From Elusimicrobiales bacterium (GTDB lineage: Bacteria > Elusimicrobiota > Elusimicrobia > Elusimicrobiales > UBA9959), in NCBI GenBank assembly GCA_028688015.1, contig JAQTZB010000001.1, positions 723,663 to 787,662 of the forward strand: a stretch of DNA of 64,000 bases, read 5' to 3'. Positions 16,155 through 22,869 of the stretch are shown here, piece by piece (the stretch's first letter is position 1; the number at the start of each line of letters is the position of its first letter). The notes under the pieces were generated by a model, which was not told where the DNA came from, searched no databases, and was given only the letters and a program-made list of their open reading frames with translations. The translations under genes were made by a program, and so were the position numbers.

Positions 16155-16899
16155 GTATGTAGGTTCCCCCGGCGCGCCGCCCGGCGCGCAGTTTCAGCAG
16201 TTCTTCAGGCCGCCGCCCGTCGAGCACCGCGGCGTCCACCCCCGCGGCAAGGATGCGGGCTATCTCCCCGGCTTTGCCGGCCATGCCGCCGCTGACGTCG
16301 GCGCGCGGGGCCCGGAGACTGCGGGCCAGGCCCAGGAATTCGGCGCGGGAAAGGGCCGGCAGAACCGCGCCGCCAGCGCCCAGCAAGCCCGGCACGTCCG
16401 TTAAGAAAACCGCCAGTTCCGGGCGCAGGGCCGCGGCCAGCGCGGCGGCCAGCGCGTCGCTGGACACCACGCGGAAGCCGGCGCCCGACATGAAGATATC
16501 GCTGTTGATCACAGGCGTGAACCCGCGGCGCAGCCAGTCCTTCAGCGCCCGTGCGGCGGCCAGCCGCGGGCGGCCCCCGGCAAGGGCGAAAGCGGAGCAG
16601 CCGGGACAGCTGACCGGCTTCAGCCCCGCGACGGCAAGTTCCGAAATAAAAAGGGAATGCAGTTCCAGCAGCGCGGCCTTGATGCGCGCCACCGGGGCGG
16701 AGCCCGGGGCGATGCTGCCCGAGAGATAGCCGTAGCGGACGGCCGGGGGCTTGCCGTAGGACCCGGTACCGTGCACCAGCACCAGGGGCGCGCGCAGGCG
16801 GACGAGGGCCCGCGCCAGCCGGGCGGCCGCCGGCCGGTCGAAGGCGGGCCGGCCCCCTTTCCTGGTGATGACGCTGCCGCCGGCTTTAATGACTAGCAT
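16144..16899 (-). CDS. Isopentenyl phosphate kinase-like protein (amino acid kinase family)
   Basis: A 251-residue amino-acid-kinase-fold protein most like isopentenyl phosphate kinase, the archaeal enzyme that makes IPP from isopentenyl phosphate. Visible are VIKAGGSVITRKG (2-15), LVHGTGSYGKPPAVRYGYLSG (41-61), FLTDVPGLLG and ADVSGGMAGKAGEIA. In characterised IPKs a catalytic His stands in GxGSFGH; here that position is Lys50 (GTGSYGK), while the earlier His43 is kept. The protein may use a different substrate or be impaired. It heads the minus-strand operon, with TATAAT 7 bases before the ATG. The nearby prenyl synthase operon supports an isoprenoid role. Confidence 0.78.
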   Translation of the reverse strand: MLVIKAGGSVITRKGGRPAFDRPAAARLARALVRLRAPLVLVHGTGSYGKPPAVRYGYLSGSIAPGSAPVARIKAALLELHSLFISELAVAGLKPVSCPGCSAFALAGGRPRLAAARALKDWLRRGFTPVINSDIFMSGAGFRVVSSDALAAALAAALRPELAVFLTDVPGLLGAGGAVLPALSRAEFLGLARSLRAPRADVSGGMAGKAGEIARILAAGVDAAVLDGRRPEELLKLRAGRRAGGTYIHAR

Positions 16900-16906
16900 G
16901 TCAAAT

Positions 16907-16916
16907 ATTATAGAAT
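16907..16916. promoter_or_regulatory. Overlapping divergent -10 boxes in a 26-base intergenic gap
   Basis: The core TATTATAGAAT begins at 16906. Its minus-strand reading gives TATAAT (16907-16912), 7 bases before the kinase ATG. Its plus-strand reading gives TAGAAT (16911-16916), 9 bases before the ATG at 16926. The two boxes share 2 bases. Both genes would have almost no 5' leader, and the two polymerases could not bind at once. Confidence 0.5.
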
Positions 16917-16925
16917 TTTAACTAT

Positions 16926-18656
16926 ATGAAGGCGGCTGAAAAACCCCGGCTGTACCTGCTGCTTGCGGCCCTGGCCTTCGCGGCGGGGTTGGCCGCTCAT
17001 CTGCCCTACCTTTCGGACAGCCTGCTGTGGGATGATCAGGAGTTCATAGGGCGCAACGCCTTTGCCGCCCAGTGCGCCAACCTGGGCGCCGCGCTGAACC
17101 CCGCGCAGCTGGTGAAAGTCCTGCCGGTAAGGATGAGCGCGCGGCCGGCGGTCACCGCCACCCTGATAGCCGACGCGTGCGCCGGCAGCGGCCCGCGCGG
17201 CATGAAGCTGACCAACGCGCTGCTGCACGCCTGCAATAGCGCCCTGCTCTTTTTCCTGCTGCTGCTCCTCGCCGGCTCCGCCCCCGGGGCGCTGTTCGGC
17301 GCGCTGGCTTTCGCGCTGCACCCCGCCGCGGCGGAGACCATCCACGTAATAGTTTTCCGCTCCCACCTGCTCGGCTTCTTCTTTTTTATTTCTGGACTGC
17401 TCGCGGCGCTGTTCTACGCGCGCCGCCCCTCCCTGCCCGCCGGCGCGGCCGCGGCGGCCTGCTATTTCCTCGCCGTGCTGAGCGTGGAAACGCCTATAGT
17501 ACTGCCGCTGGCGGCGCTGGCCGCCATATTTTTCGATACTGGCAAGCCGGGGGTGAAGCGCGCGGCCCCGCTGCTGCTGGGGCTGCTGTTCGTGGCGGGC
17601 TTTTACCTCTGGTTCAGGGCGCCGCGCTCAGGGTACGACCTGCCGGGCTCGTCGCCGGGCGTCTCCGCCCCTTCCGCCCTGTACCCCGCCGCCCTTTTCC
17701 CCGGCGCCGCCGCGCCCCGCGGGGTCTGGAAGAACCTGGCGCCCTGGCGCGAGGTGTACGCCAGCCACGCCGTGAACCTCTACACCATGGCCGGCGTGGC
17801 CCTGAGCTACCTGCGTGAGCTGCCGCTACCCTACGCCCTGGCCTCCGACTACAGCCCGCGGGTCAGGCGCACCTTCCTCGAGGGAGCGCCCCCCCTGGCG
17901 CTCTGCCTGGCCGCGCTGGCCGGTGCGGCGGCGCTCTACGCGCGCGGCCGGGCGCCGGGGCTGGCCCTGTTGCTGATCTTTACCGCGCTGCTGCCGGCGC
18001 TGAATATCTGGCCGCTGTTCAATATAAAGGCCGACCGCTACCTCTACCTGCCGCTGGCGGGCTTTGCGCTGCTGGCGGCCTGGGCCTTCAGGAGCGTGCT
18101 GCCGCCGAGGCGCGCTTCCTTGCCGGCCGCGGCGGCCTGCCTCTGGCTGGCCTGGCTCGGCGCGGAGACCCTGCGGCGGGGGCCGGAGTTCCATGACGAT
18201 CTTTCCCTCTTCACTGCCGCGGCCGCGCGCTCGCCCTCTTCCCCCCGGGCCCGGGCCAACCTTGCCTCGGCGCTGCTGAGACAAGGCGCCTGCCCCGGCT
18301 CCGTGGAGAATTACCGGCTGGCCGCCGCGCTGGACCCCGGCGACGCCAACCTGCGCCTGCGCCTCGCCTACGCGCTGGCCTGGTGCGGGAACGCGGCCGA
18401 GGTCCCCGCGCTGCTGAAGGATTACCCGCCCGACGCCGATTCCCTTTACCTCTCCGGGCTGCTGGCCCTGAAGCGGGACCCGGCACGGGCCGCCCGGCTC
18501 CTAGGGGACGCGTTGGAGGCGGCGCCCGGCCGCAGGGATTTTTTCCTCACCCTGCTGCTGACACAAAAAAAAGAACCCGCGGGGCTGAGCCCGCGGGATA
18601 AGGCCGACCTGGCCCGGCTCCGCGCTATTTTCAGAGGCGCCGGCCTACTTCTTTGA
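16926..18656 (+). CDS. TMTC-like multi-spanning membrane protein with C-terminal TPR region
   Basis: A 576-residue protein with about ten to twelve hydrophobic helices up to about residue 425, then a soluble TPR-like tail (SPRARANLASALLRQG, DPGDANLRLRLAYALAW). The first loop carries LWDDQEFI, the acidic DD motif of GT-C transferases, and NIKADRYLYLPLAG resembles the conserved segment of TMTC/DUF1736 O-mannosyltransferase-like proteins. It probably transfers a lipid-linked sugar outside the cytoplasmic membrane; donor and target are unknown. Its 3' end overlaps the convergent peptidase gene by 12 bases and contains that operon's terminator. Confidence 0.75.
   Translation: MKAAEKPRLYLLLAALAFAAGLAAHLPYLSDSLLWDDQEFIGRNAFAAQCANLGAALNPAQLVKVLPVRMSARPAVTATLIADACAGSGPRGMKLTNALLHACNSALLFFLLLLLAGSAPGALFGALAFALHPAAAETIHVIVFRSHLLGFFFFISGLLAALFYARRPSLPAGAAAAACYFLAVLSVETPIVLPLAALAAIFFDTGKPGVKRAAPLLLGLLFVAGFYLWFRAPRSGYDLPGSSPGVSAPSALYPAALFPGAAAPRGVWKNLAPWREVYASHAVNLYTMAGVALSYLRELPLPYALASDYSPRVRRTFLEGAPPLALCLAALAGAAALYARGRAPGLALLLIFTALLPALNIWPLFNIKADRYLYLPLAGFALLAAWAFRSVLPPRRASLPAAAACLWLAWLGAETLRRGPEFHDDLSLFTAAAARSPSSPRARANLASALLRQGACPGSVENYRLAAALDPGDANLRLRLAYALAWCGNAAEVPALLKDYPPDADSLYLSGLLALKRDPARAARLLGDALEAAPGRRDFFLTLLLTQKKEPAGLSPRDKADLARLRAIFRGAGLLL
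18565..18597 (-). terminator. Rho-independent terminator embedded in a convergent coding region
   Basis: Read on the minus strand, an 8-bp GC stem (cccgcggg at 18576-18583 and 18590-18597, 6-base loop) is followed by a long U run (A run at 18565-18572 on the plus strand). It lies about 50 bases after the peptidase stop and should end the pilus/peptidase transcript, although the DNA also codes for residues TQKKEPAGLSPRD of the opposite gene. Confidence 0.8.
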
Positions 18657-19529
18657 GCCGAAATTAGTGAAGCTGAACGACGAGATCTGCACCGGCTTGA
18701 AATTGAAGCTGGCGGACGGGTTGCCCATGGGCAGGCCGTCCGCCCCGGGCTTAGAGTAAGCCTGCAGCCAGGCCTCCCACTTAACGCTGAAATCCCTGCC
18801 CTCCCTGACGCGGTAGCTGTCCCAGAGCGCGGCTTCCACCGGCTTGCCGCCGCGCACCGCCTCGCAGAAGGCCTTGAACTGCACCCGCGTGTGCGGCCGG
18901 TAGAGGTAGAGCACCGTGCCGTAGGCCTGCAGGTACCAGTCCGCTATCCTGGACTCCGCCGACAGCTGGTCTATCTTCAGGTCGAAGAAGGCCGGAAAAG
19001 GGAAGCGCCGCTCGTCGGGGAAGTAGGCCAGGGCCCGGCTCCAGGGCCCCGCGCCGCCCGGGAAGGCAGACTCCTCCAGGTAGACCGCGAGGCCCTCGTT
19101 GAGCCACTGCGGCGGGTATTTGAGCTTCTCTGCGAAATAGCTTTCGAAGTAGAGGTGCGTCAGCTCGTGCGCGATGACGGCCTTGAGCTTGACTATGTCG
19201 CCGGTGTCGTAGACCACCACGGTCTTCTTGGCGACGAAGGCCAGGCCCTTGGACCAGCGCGGCGGCCGGAACTCGCCGGCCAGGTAGGAGTCCTGCGCCG
19301 AGTAGATGTAGATCTTGGTCTTCTCCTTCACCATCCACGGGGCGAACATGGCCATGTTCAGCCGCATGGAGGAATACATGCGCTCCAGTTCCAGCGAGAT
19401 GGAGGCCGGGGACCAGACCGATTCGTGCAGGATCTCGAAATGCGGGGACGTCTTGGTGTGCCAGTCAACGGGCGGGGCCGCCTGGGCGGCGGCGGGCAGA
19501 AAAAACGCTAACAGGAGGGCCGGAAGCAT
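18645..19529 (-). CDS. Secreted gluzincin-type zinc metallopeptidase (peptidase MA-like)
   Basis: A 294-residue protein with an N-terminal signal peptide (hydrophobic 3-15, AQA cleavage site). The zinc motif HELTH gives H121, E122 and H125, and the third ligand Glu145 lies in WLNEGLAVYLEE, the gluzincin arrangement seen in the peptidase MA family. It should be an extracytoplasmic peptidase; the target is unknown. It is the last gene of the minor-pilin run, 11 bases after the previous stop, so it could act on cell-surface or exported proteins of the same system. It ends convergently with the TMTC-like gene. Confidence 0.85.
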   Translation of the reverse strand: MLPALLLAFFLPAAAQAAPPVDWHTKTSPHFEILHESVWSPASISLELERMYSSMRLNMAMFAPWMVKEKTKIYIYSAQDSYLAGEFRPPRWSKGLAFVAKKTVVVYDTGDIVKLKAVIAHELTHLYFESYFAEKLKYPPQWLNEGLAVYLEESAFPGGAGPWSRALAYFPDERRFPFPAFFDLKIDQLSAESRIADWYLQAYGTVLYLYRPHTRVQFKAFCEAVRGGKPVEAALWDSYRVREGRDFSVKWEAWLQAYSKPGADGLPMGNPSASFNFKPVQISSFSFTNFGSKK

Positions 19530-19540
19530 AAGGCCTCCGC

Positions 19541-19876
19541 TCAGGGGGTTGGGTCCTCGTCGATGGTCACGGTGAAGACCATCGGGGTGGCCCCGCCGGT
19601 GCGGTCGTAGCGGACGCTGGTCCCGTCGAAGGTGGTCATGGTAACGCCCGAGGGAATGGAGGCCTGGTTAGGAAAATCCTGGAAATTCCACTGGGAGAAC
19701 TGCTGGCCGGTGACTATCTGCGCGCGCGCCTTGGCCTCGGTGGCCCGGTAGTTGCGGGCGGCCAGCAGGTAGCGGGCCAGCACCCACTTCATCAGCATGA
19801 CGGCTATCATGGACAGCATGATGGCCATGACCAGCGTCTGCAGCAGTACTGCGCCTCTCTTCCAGCGGGCTTTCAT
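19541..19876 (-). CDS. PilX-like minor pilus assembly protein
   Basis: A 111-residue protein with an N-terminal basic segment followed by a hydrophobic helix, RGAVLLQTLVMAIMLSMIAVM, of the PilX/GspK N-terminal kind rather than the classical FTLIE. The rest is a short soluble domain. It lies downstream of three prepilins and likely belongs to the minor-pilin tip complex. TATAAT on the minus strand (19884-19889) lies 7 bases before the ATG, so it may be transcribed separately as well as by read-through. Confidence 0.65.
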   Translation of the reverse strand: MKARWKRGAVLLQTLVMAIMLSMIAVMLMKWVLARYLLAARNYRATEAKARAQIVTGQQFSQWNFQDFPNQASIPSGVTMTTFDGTSVRYDRTGGATPMVFTVTIDEDPTP

Positions 19877-19883
19877 AATATTG

Positions 19884-19908
19884 ATTATAGTCTAGCAGAC
19901 AAAACCGC
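19884..19908 (-). promoter_or_regulatory. Pilus-type promoter before the PilX-like gene
   Basis: On the minus strand this reads GCGG-n5-TCTGCTAGACTATAAT, ending 7 bases before the ATG at 19876. The same arrangement occurs before pilC (20 of 24 positions identical). There is no TTGACA-like -35 at normal spacing, which suggests an extended -10 promoter or an alternative sigma factor. Confidence 0.5.
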
Positions 19909-19932
19909 CGGCGGCAAGGGCGCCGCGGGGCG

Positions 19933-20604
19933 TCAGTTGGAGCGGTTGACGGTCACGACGCTGTCGAGCGAGAAGTCCACGTCGCGCTGTGAGGCGCCGA
20001 AGCCGCGGCCGGCCGCCGACCAGAACGAGCGCAGGGTGACCCGCACCGCGCCGACAGCGTCCACGCCGTCCACGGCGCGGCGGCTGAACATGAAGCCGGA
20101 GGGCGGGCTTACATGCCGCATCATCAGCGTTACCGTCTGTCCGCCTATGTTGGCGCCGCAGTTGGGCACCGGGTAAACCCCGTTCCAGACCGAGGCCGCA
20201 GGGTTGCCGCAGGGCGTGCCCGCCGGAAGGTCCGCGGTGTGGTGGTACAGGTTCCAGGAGCCGGCTATCAGCGGGTCGGCCCCACGGCAGTAATAATGCC
20301 AGGAGGCGGTGAGCGCGCCGTTGACGGGGTAGCAGCTGGAATTCTGGTCTACGTTAAAGGCGAAGGCCAGCACGTTGTTCTGCGTGCCGGGGGCGGGCAG
20401 GTCCAGGCGGGTCGCCTGGGTGAGGCCGGCCTGGATGGCGCGCATTGAAACCAGCACGTCGGTCTTGATGACGTTGCGCCGGTAGTTCTGGAACATGTGG
20501 CGGTTCGTGGTGGAGTAGATCGTGGCCAGCGAGGCGGCGATGTAGCTGAAGATGAAGACGGAGATGATCAGCTCTACCAGGGTGAAGGCGTTGCGTTGCT
20601 TCAT
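19933..20604 (-). CDS. PilW-like type IV prepilin
   Basis: A 223-residue protein with a classical class III leader and helix: MKQRNAFTLVELIISVFIF, with predicted prepilin-peptidase cleavage before Phe and the conserved Glu at +5. The remainder is a pilin head with cysteines in CRGAD, CGNPA and NCGAN. I took the ATG at 20604 as the start; the longer frame begins at TTG 20610. It is 2 bases from the PilV-like stop. It is the largest of the minor pilins, as PilW usually is. Confidence 0.85.
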   Translation of the reverse strand: MKQRNAFTLVELIISVFIFSYIAASLATIYSTTNRHMFQNYRRNVIKTDVLVSMRAIQAGLTQATRLDLPAPGTQNNVLAFAFNVDQNSSCYPVNGALTASWHYYCRGADPLIAGSWNLYHHTADLPAGTPCGNPAASVWNGVYPVPNCGANIGGQTVTLMMRHVSPPSGFMFSRRAVDGVDAVGAVRVTLRSFWSAAGRGFGASQRDVDFSLDSVVTVNRSN

Positions 20605-20606
20605 AA

Positions 20607-21077
20607 TCAATCCGTATAGTCCAGCCGGAAGGTGACCCGCTTGCAGGCCATCGGGAAATCGGGCCCGGACCCGGTGCCGAACCAGGCGCAGGAATAGCTC
20701 TGCACATCGTAATACATCGTAGCTGGCGGCACGCCGGCCGGTGAGAGCGGCGAGCCCGGCTGCTGCACCAGGGAGTTGATCCAGTGGCGGCCGTCGCGCA
20801 GCGCCCAGGCGCCGGAAGTGTCGGCCTGCCAGCGGCCGGTGCCGAGGGCCGAGGCTGGCGCGTAGAGCGGGTTGTAGGGGTCCACGCTGACGAAACTCTT
20901 GAGGACTTCCTGGGCGTGGCGCACCGCCATCGCGGCCGCGTCGCGCTTGTCGGCCCTCGCGTCGGACACGAAGCTGGACAGCACCACCGAGAACACCGCG
21001 GTGGTGGTCACCGCGGCTATCATGGTGGCCATCGTGACTTCTATCAGGCTCTGGCCCGGCCTCTTGCGCGCTTTCAT
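20607..21077 (-). CDS. PilV-like type IV prepilin
   Basis: A 156-residue minor pilin: MKARKRPGQSLIEVTMATMIAAVTTTAV, i.e. a basic leader, G/QSLIE cleavage site with Glu at +5 and the hydrophobic helix. The small head domain has cysteines near the C-terminus (SYSCAWF, MACKRV). It sits between the main pilin and the PilW-like gene, 4 bases after the pilin stop, matching the usual pilin gene order. Confidence 0.82.
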   Translation of the reverse strand: MKARKRPGQSLIEVTMATMIAAVTTTAVFSVVLSSFVSDARADKRDAAAMAVRHAQEVLKSFVSVDPYNPLYAPASALGTGRWQADTSGAWALRDGRHWINSLVQQPGSPLSPAGVPPATMYYDVQSYSCAWFGTGSGPDFPMACKRVTFRLDYTD

Positions 21078-21081
21078 AAAG

Positions 21082-21585
21082 TTAGAACTTGGGGCAGCTC
21101 GGCGCGCCGCCCAACTCTTCGCAGCGGCCGCTGTTGTAGAAGCGGTAGCCCCAGTTGGCGTAGGCGCCGCTGGCCCCTGCCTTGCGCTTGGTGCAGGAGA
21201 CGCCTATCTCCGTGCCCGCGCTGCCGCAGCACGGCCCGCCGTTGCCGCCGTTGCAGACGTAGAAGTCGTAAGAGGACTGGTTCCAGTCCTGCTGGGCCAC
21301 GTAGCCGCACGCTATCAGGCGGCAGCCGCTGTTGGCCGGGACGTTGGCGCAGGTGTAAGTGTTGCAGTTGTTGGTGACGGAGCCGCTCATGGAGGCCGCG
21401 GGCTGGTCCAGCCGGAACATCCGGTTGGCGTTGCCCAGCAGGTGCCCGAGCGCCACCGAGTCGGTGGCCTTGGAGGTTTCCACCGTCTTGTAGTAGTACG
21501 GCACGCTGACCGAGGCCAGGATGCCCATGATCAGCACGACGACCACGAGCTCTATAAGGGTGAAGCCTTCTTTCCGGGTTTTCAT
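21082..21585 (-). CDS. Major-type type IV pilin / pseudopilin
   Basis: A 167-residue prepilin: KTRKEGFTLIELVVVVLIMGILASVSVPYY, with cleavage at G/F and Glu at +5. The head domain is cysteine-rich (about eight, including NNCNTYTC, GCRLIACG, CNGG, GPCCG and a C-terminal CEELGG...CPKF). That implies several disulfides and a final disulfide loop as in PilE. A good Shine-Dalgarno (GGAGGGG) precedes the ATG. This copy may be the main fibre subunit or the pseudopilin of a type II secretion system. Confidence 0.9.
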   Translation of the reverse strand: MKTRKEGFTLIELVVVVLIMGILASVSVPYYYKTVETSKATDSVALGHLLGNANRMFRLDQPAASMSGSVTNNCNTYTCANVPANSGCRLIACGYVAQQDWNQSSYDFYVCNGGNGGPCCGSAGTEIGVSCTKRKAGASGAYANWGYRFYNSGRCEELGGAPSCPKF

Positions 21586-21601
21586 TTTCCCCTCCGTAAG
21601 T

Positions 21602-22825
21602 TTAACCGGCGCCTATCTGCGACAGCTGGAAGATGGGCATGAAGATGCTCATCACGATCACGGCCACCAGGCCGCCTACGCCCACGACCAGGATCGGGTC
21701 GATCATCGAGCTGAAGCGGCGCAGCCACTGGTCGATCTGCTCCTGGTAATACTTCGAAAGCACCACGATGATGTCAGGCAGCTTGCCCGACTCTTCGCCC
21801 ATCCACATCATCTCGGTCACCATCGGCGGGAAGATGTTGGTCTTCTTGAAGGACTCCGAGATGGACCGGCCGCTGGCGATGTCGTTCTTGGCCTGCTTCA
21901 GCGCGGCCTGGAAGATCAGGTTCTTCTTGAACGCGCCCTCGAGCACCGAGACGGCGTTGAGGATGCTGACGCCCGAGCGGATCAGCGTGGCCATGGTGGT
22001 GAGCATGCGCTCGATGGCCATGGACTTGATCAGCGAGCCGACGAGCGGCATGTTGAACTGGATATGGTTCCAGGTCAGGCGGCCGGGCGGCGTGGCGATG
22101 TAGGCCTTGAAGCCGAACGCGCTGCCGATGCCGACCACGAGGATGAGCACCAGGTACTTGGTCACGACGTAGGAAATATTGACGATCACCTGCGTGATGA
22201 AAGGCAGCTGCAGGTTGAAGTCCTTGAAGATGCCGGCGAAGACCGGGACGATGTAGACGATGAAGTAGATCAGCACGCCGACCGACATGGTCATCAGCAC
22301 GGCCGGGTAGGAGATGGCCGTGATGATCTTGGACTTCACGTTCTCCTGCGACTCGCTGTAGGCCGTGATCTGGCGCAGCACGGCGGGCAGCTGACCTGAC
22401 ACCTCGCCGGCCTGCACCAGGGAGATCCAGATCTCGTCGAAAACCTTGGGATGCTTCTCCAGCGCCTTGTGGAAAGCGCCGCCGGCGGATACTTCCTTGG
22501 TGACGGTGGAGAGCACGGCGCCGAGGTTCTTGTTCTCGGCGTGCTCGGAGAGCAGCGACAGCGCGCGCACCAGCGGGATGCCGCCGCCTATCAGCGTGGC
22601 CATCTGCTCGCCGAAGAACACCATCTCGCGGCCGGAGATGCTGCCCCCGCTGAGCTTCTTGATGCTCATGATGCCCTTGGACTTGGTGTCCTCGGACTGG
22701 ATGGAAAGGATGAAGAGGCCCTTGGTCTGCAGCGCCTGTACCGCGCCGTCCTCGTCGTCGGCGTCCAGGGCCCCGGTGGTCACCGTGCCCTGCGCGTCCT
22801 GGACCGTATAAATAAATCTTCCCAT
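21602..22825 (-). CDS. pilC: Type IV pilus / type II secretion inner-membrane platform protein
   Basis: A 407-residue PilC/GspF protein. The N-terminal domain begins GRFIYTVQDAQGTVTTG, followed by two homologous F-domains with GIPLVRALSLLSE and GVSILNAVSVLEG, each with its transmembrane helices (for example AISYPAVLMTMSVGVLIYFIVYIVPVF and the C-terminal ILVVGVGGLVAVIVMSIFMPIF). It anchors the assembly ATPase to the pilus base. It lies directly upstream of the prepilins, with its own promoter-like element 6 bases before the ATG. Confidence 0.93.
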   Translation of the reverse strand: MGRFIYTVQDAQGTVTTGALDADDEDGAVQALQTKGLFILSIQSEDTKSKGIMSIKKLSGGSISGREMVFFGEQMATLIGGGIPLVRALSLLSEHAENKNLGAVLSTVTKEVSAGGAFHKALEKHPKVFDEIWISLVQAGEVSGQLPAVLRQITAYSESQENVKSKIITAISYPAVLMTMSVGVLIYFIVYIVPVFAGIFKDFNLQLPFITQVIVNISYVVTKYLVLILVVGIGSAFGFKAYIATPPGRLTWNHIQFNMPLVGSLIKSMAIERMLTTMATLIRSGVSILNAVSVLEGAFKKNLIFQAALKQAKNDIASGRSISESFKKTNIFPPMVTEMMWMGEESGKLPDIIVVLSKYYQEQIDQWLRRFSSMIDPILVVGVGGLVAVIVMSIFMPIFQLSQIGAG

Positions 22826-22831
22826 ATATAT

Positions 22832-22856
22832 CTTATAGTCTAACAGATGAACCCGC
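22832..22856 (-). promoter_or_regulatory. Pilus-type promoter before pilC
   Basis: The minus strand reads GCGG-n5-TCTGTTAGACTATAAG, with the -10-like TATAAG at 22832-22837, 6 bases before the ATG at 22825. No Shine-Dalgarno sequence is present, so the transcript may be leaderless. The element is nearly the same as the one before the PilX-like gene. Confidence 0.5.
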
Positions 22857-22869
22857 TAACTTCAAGGTC

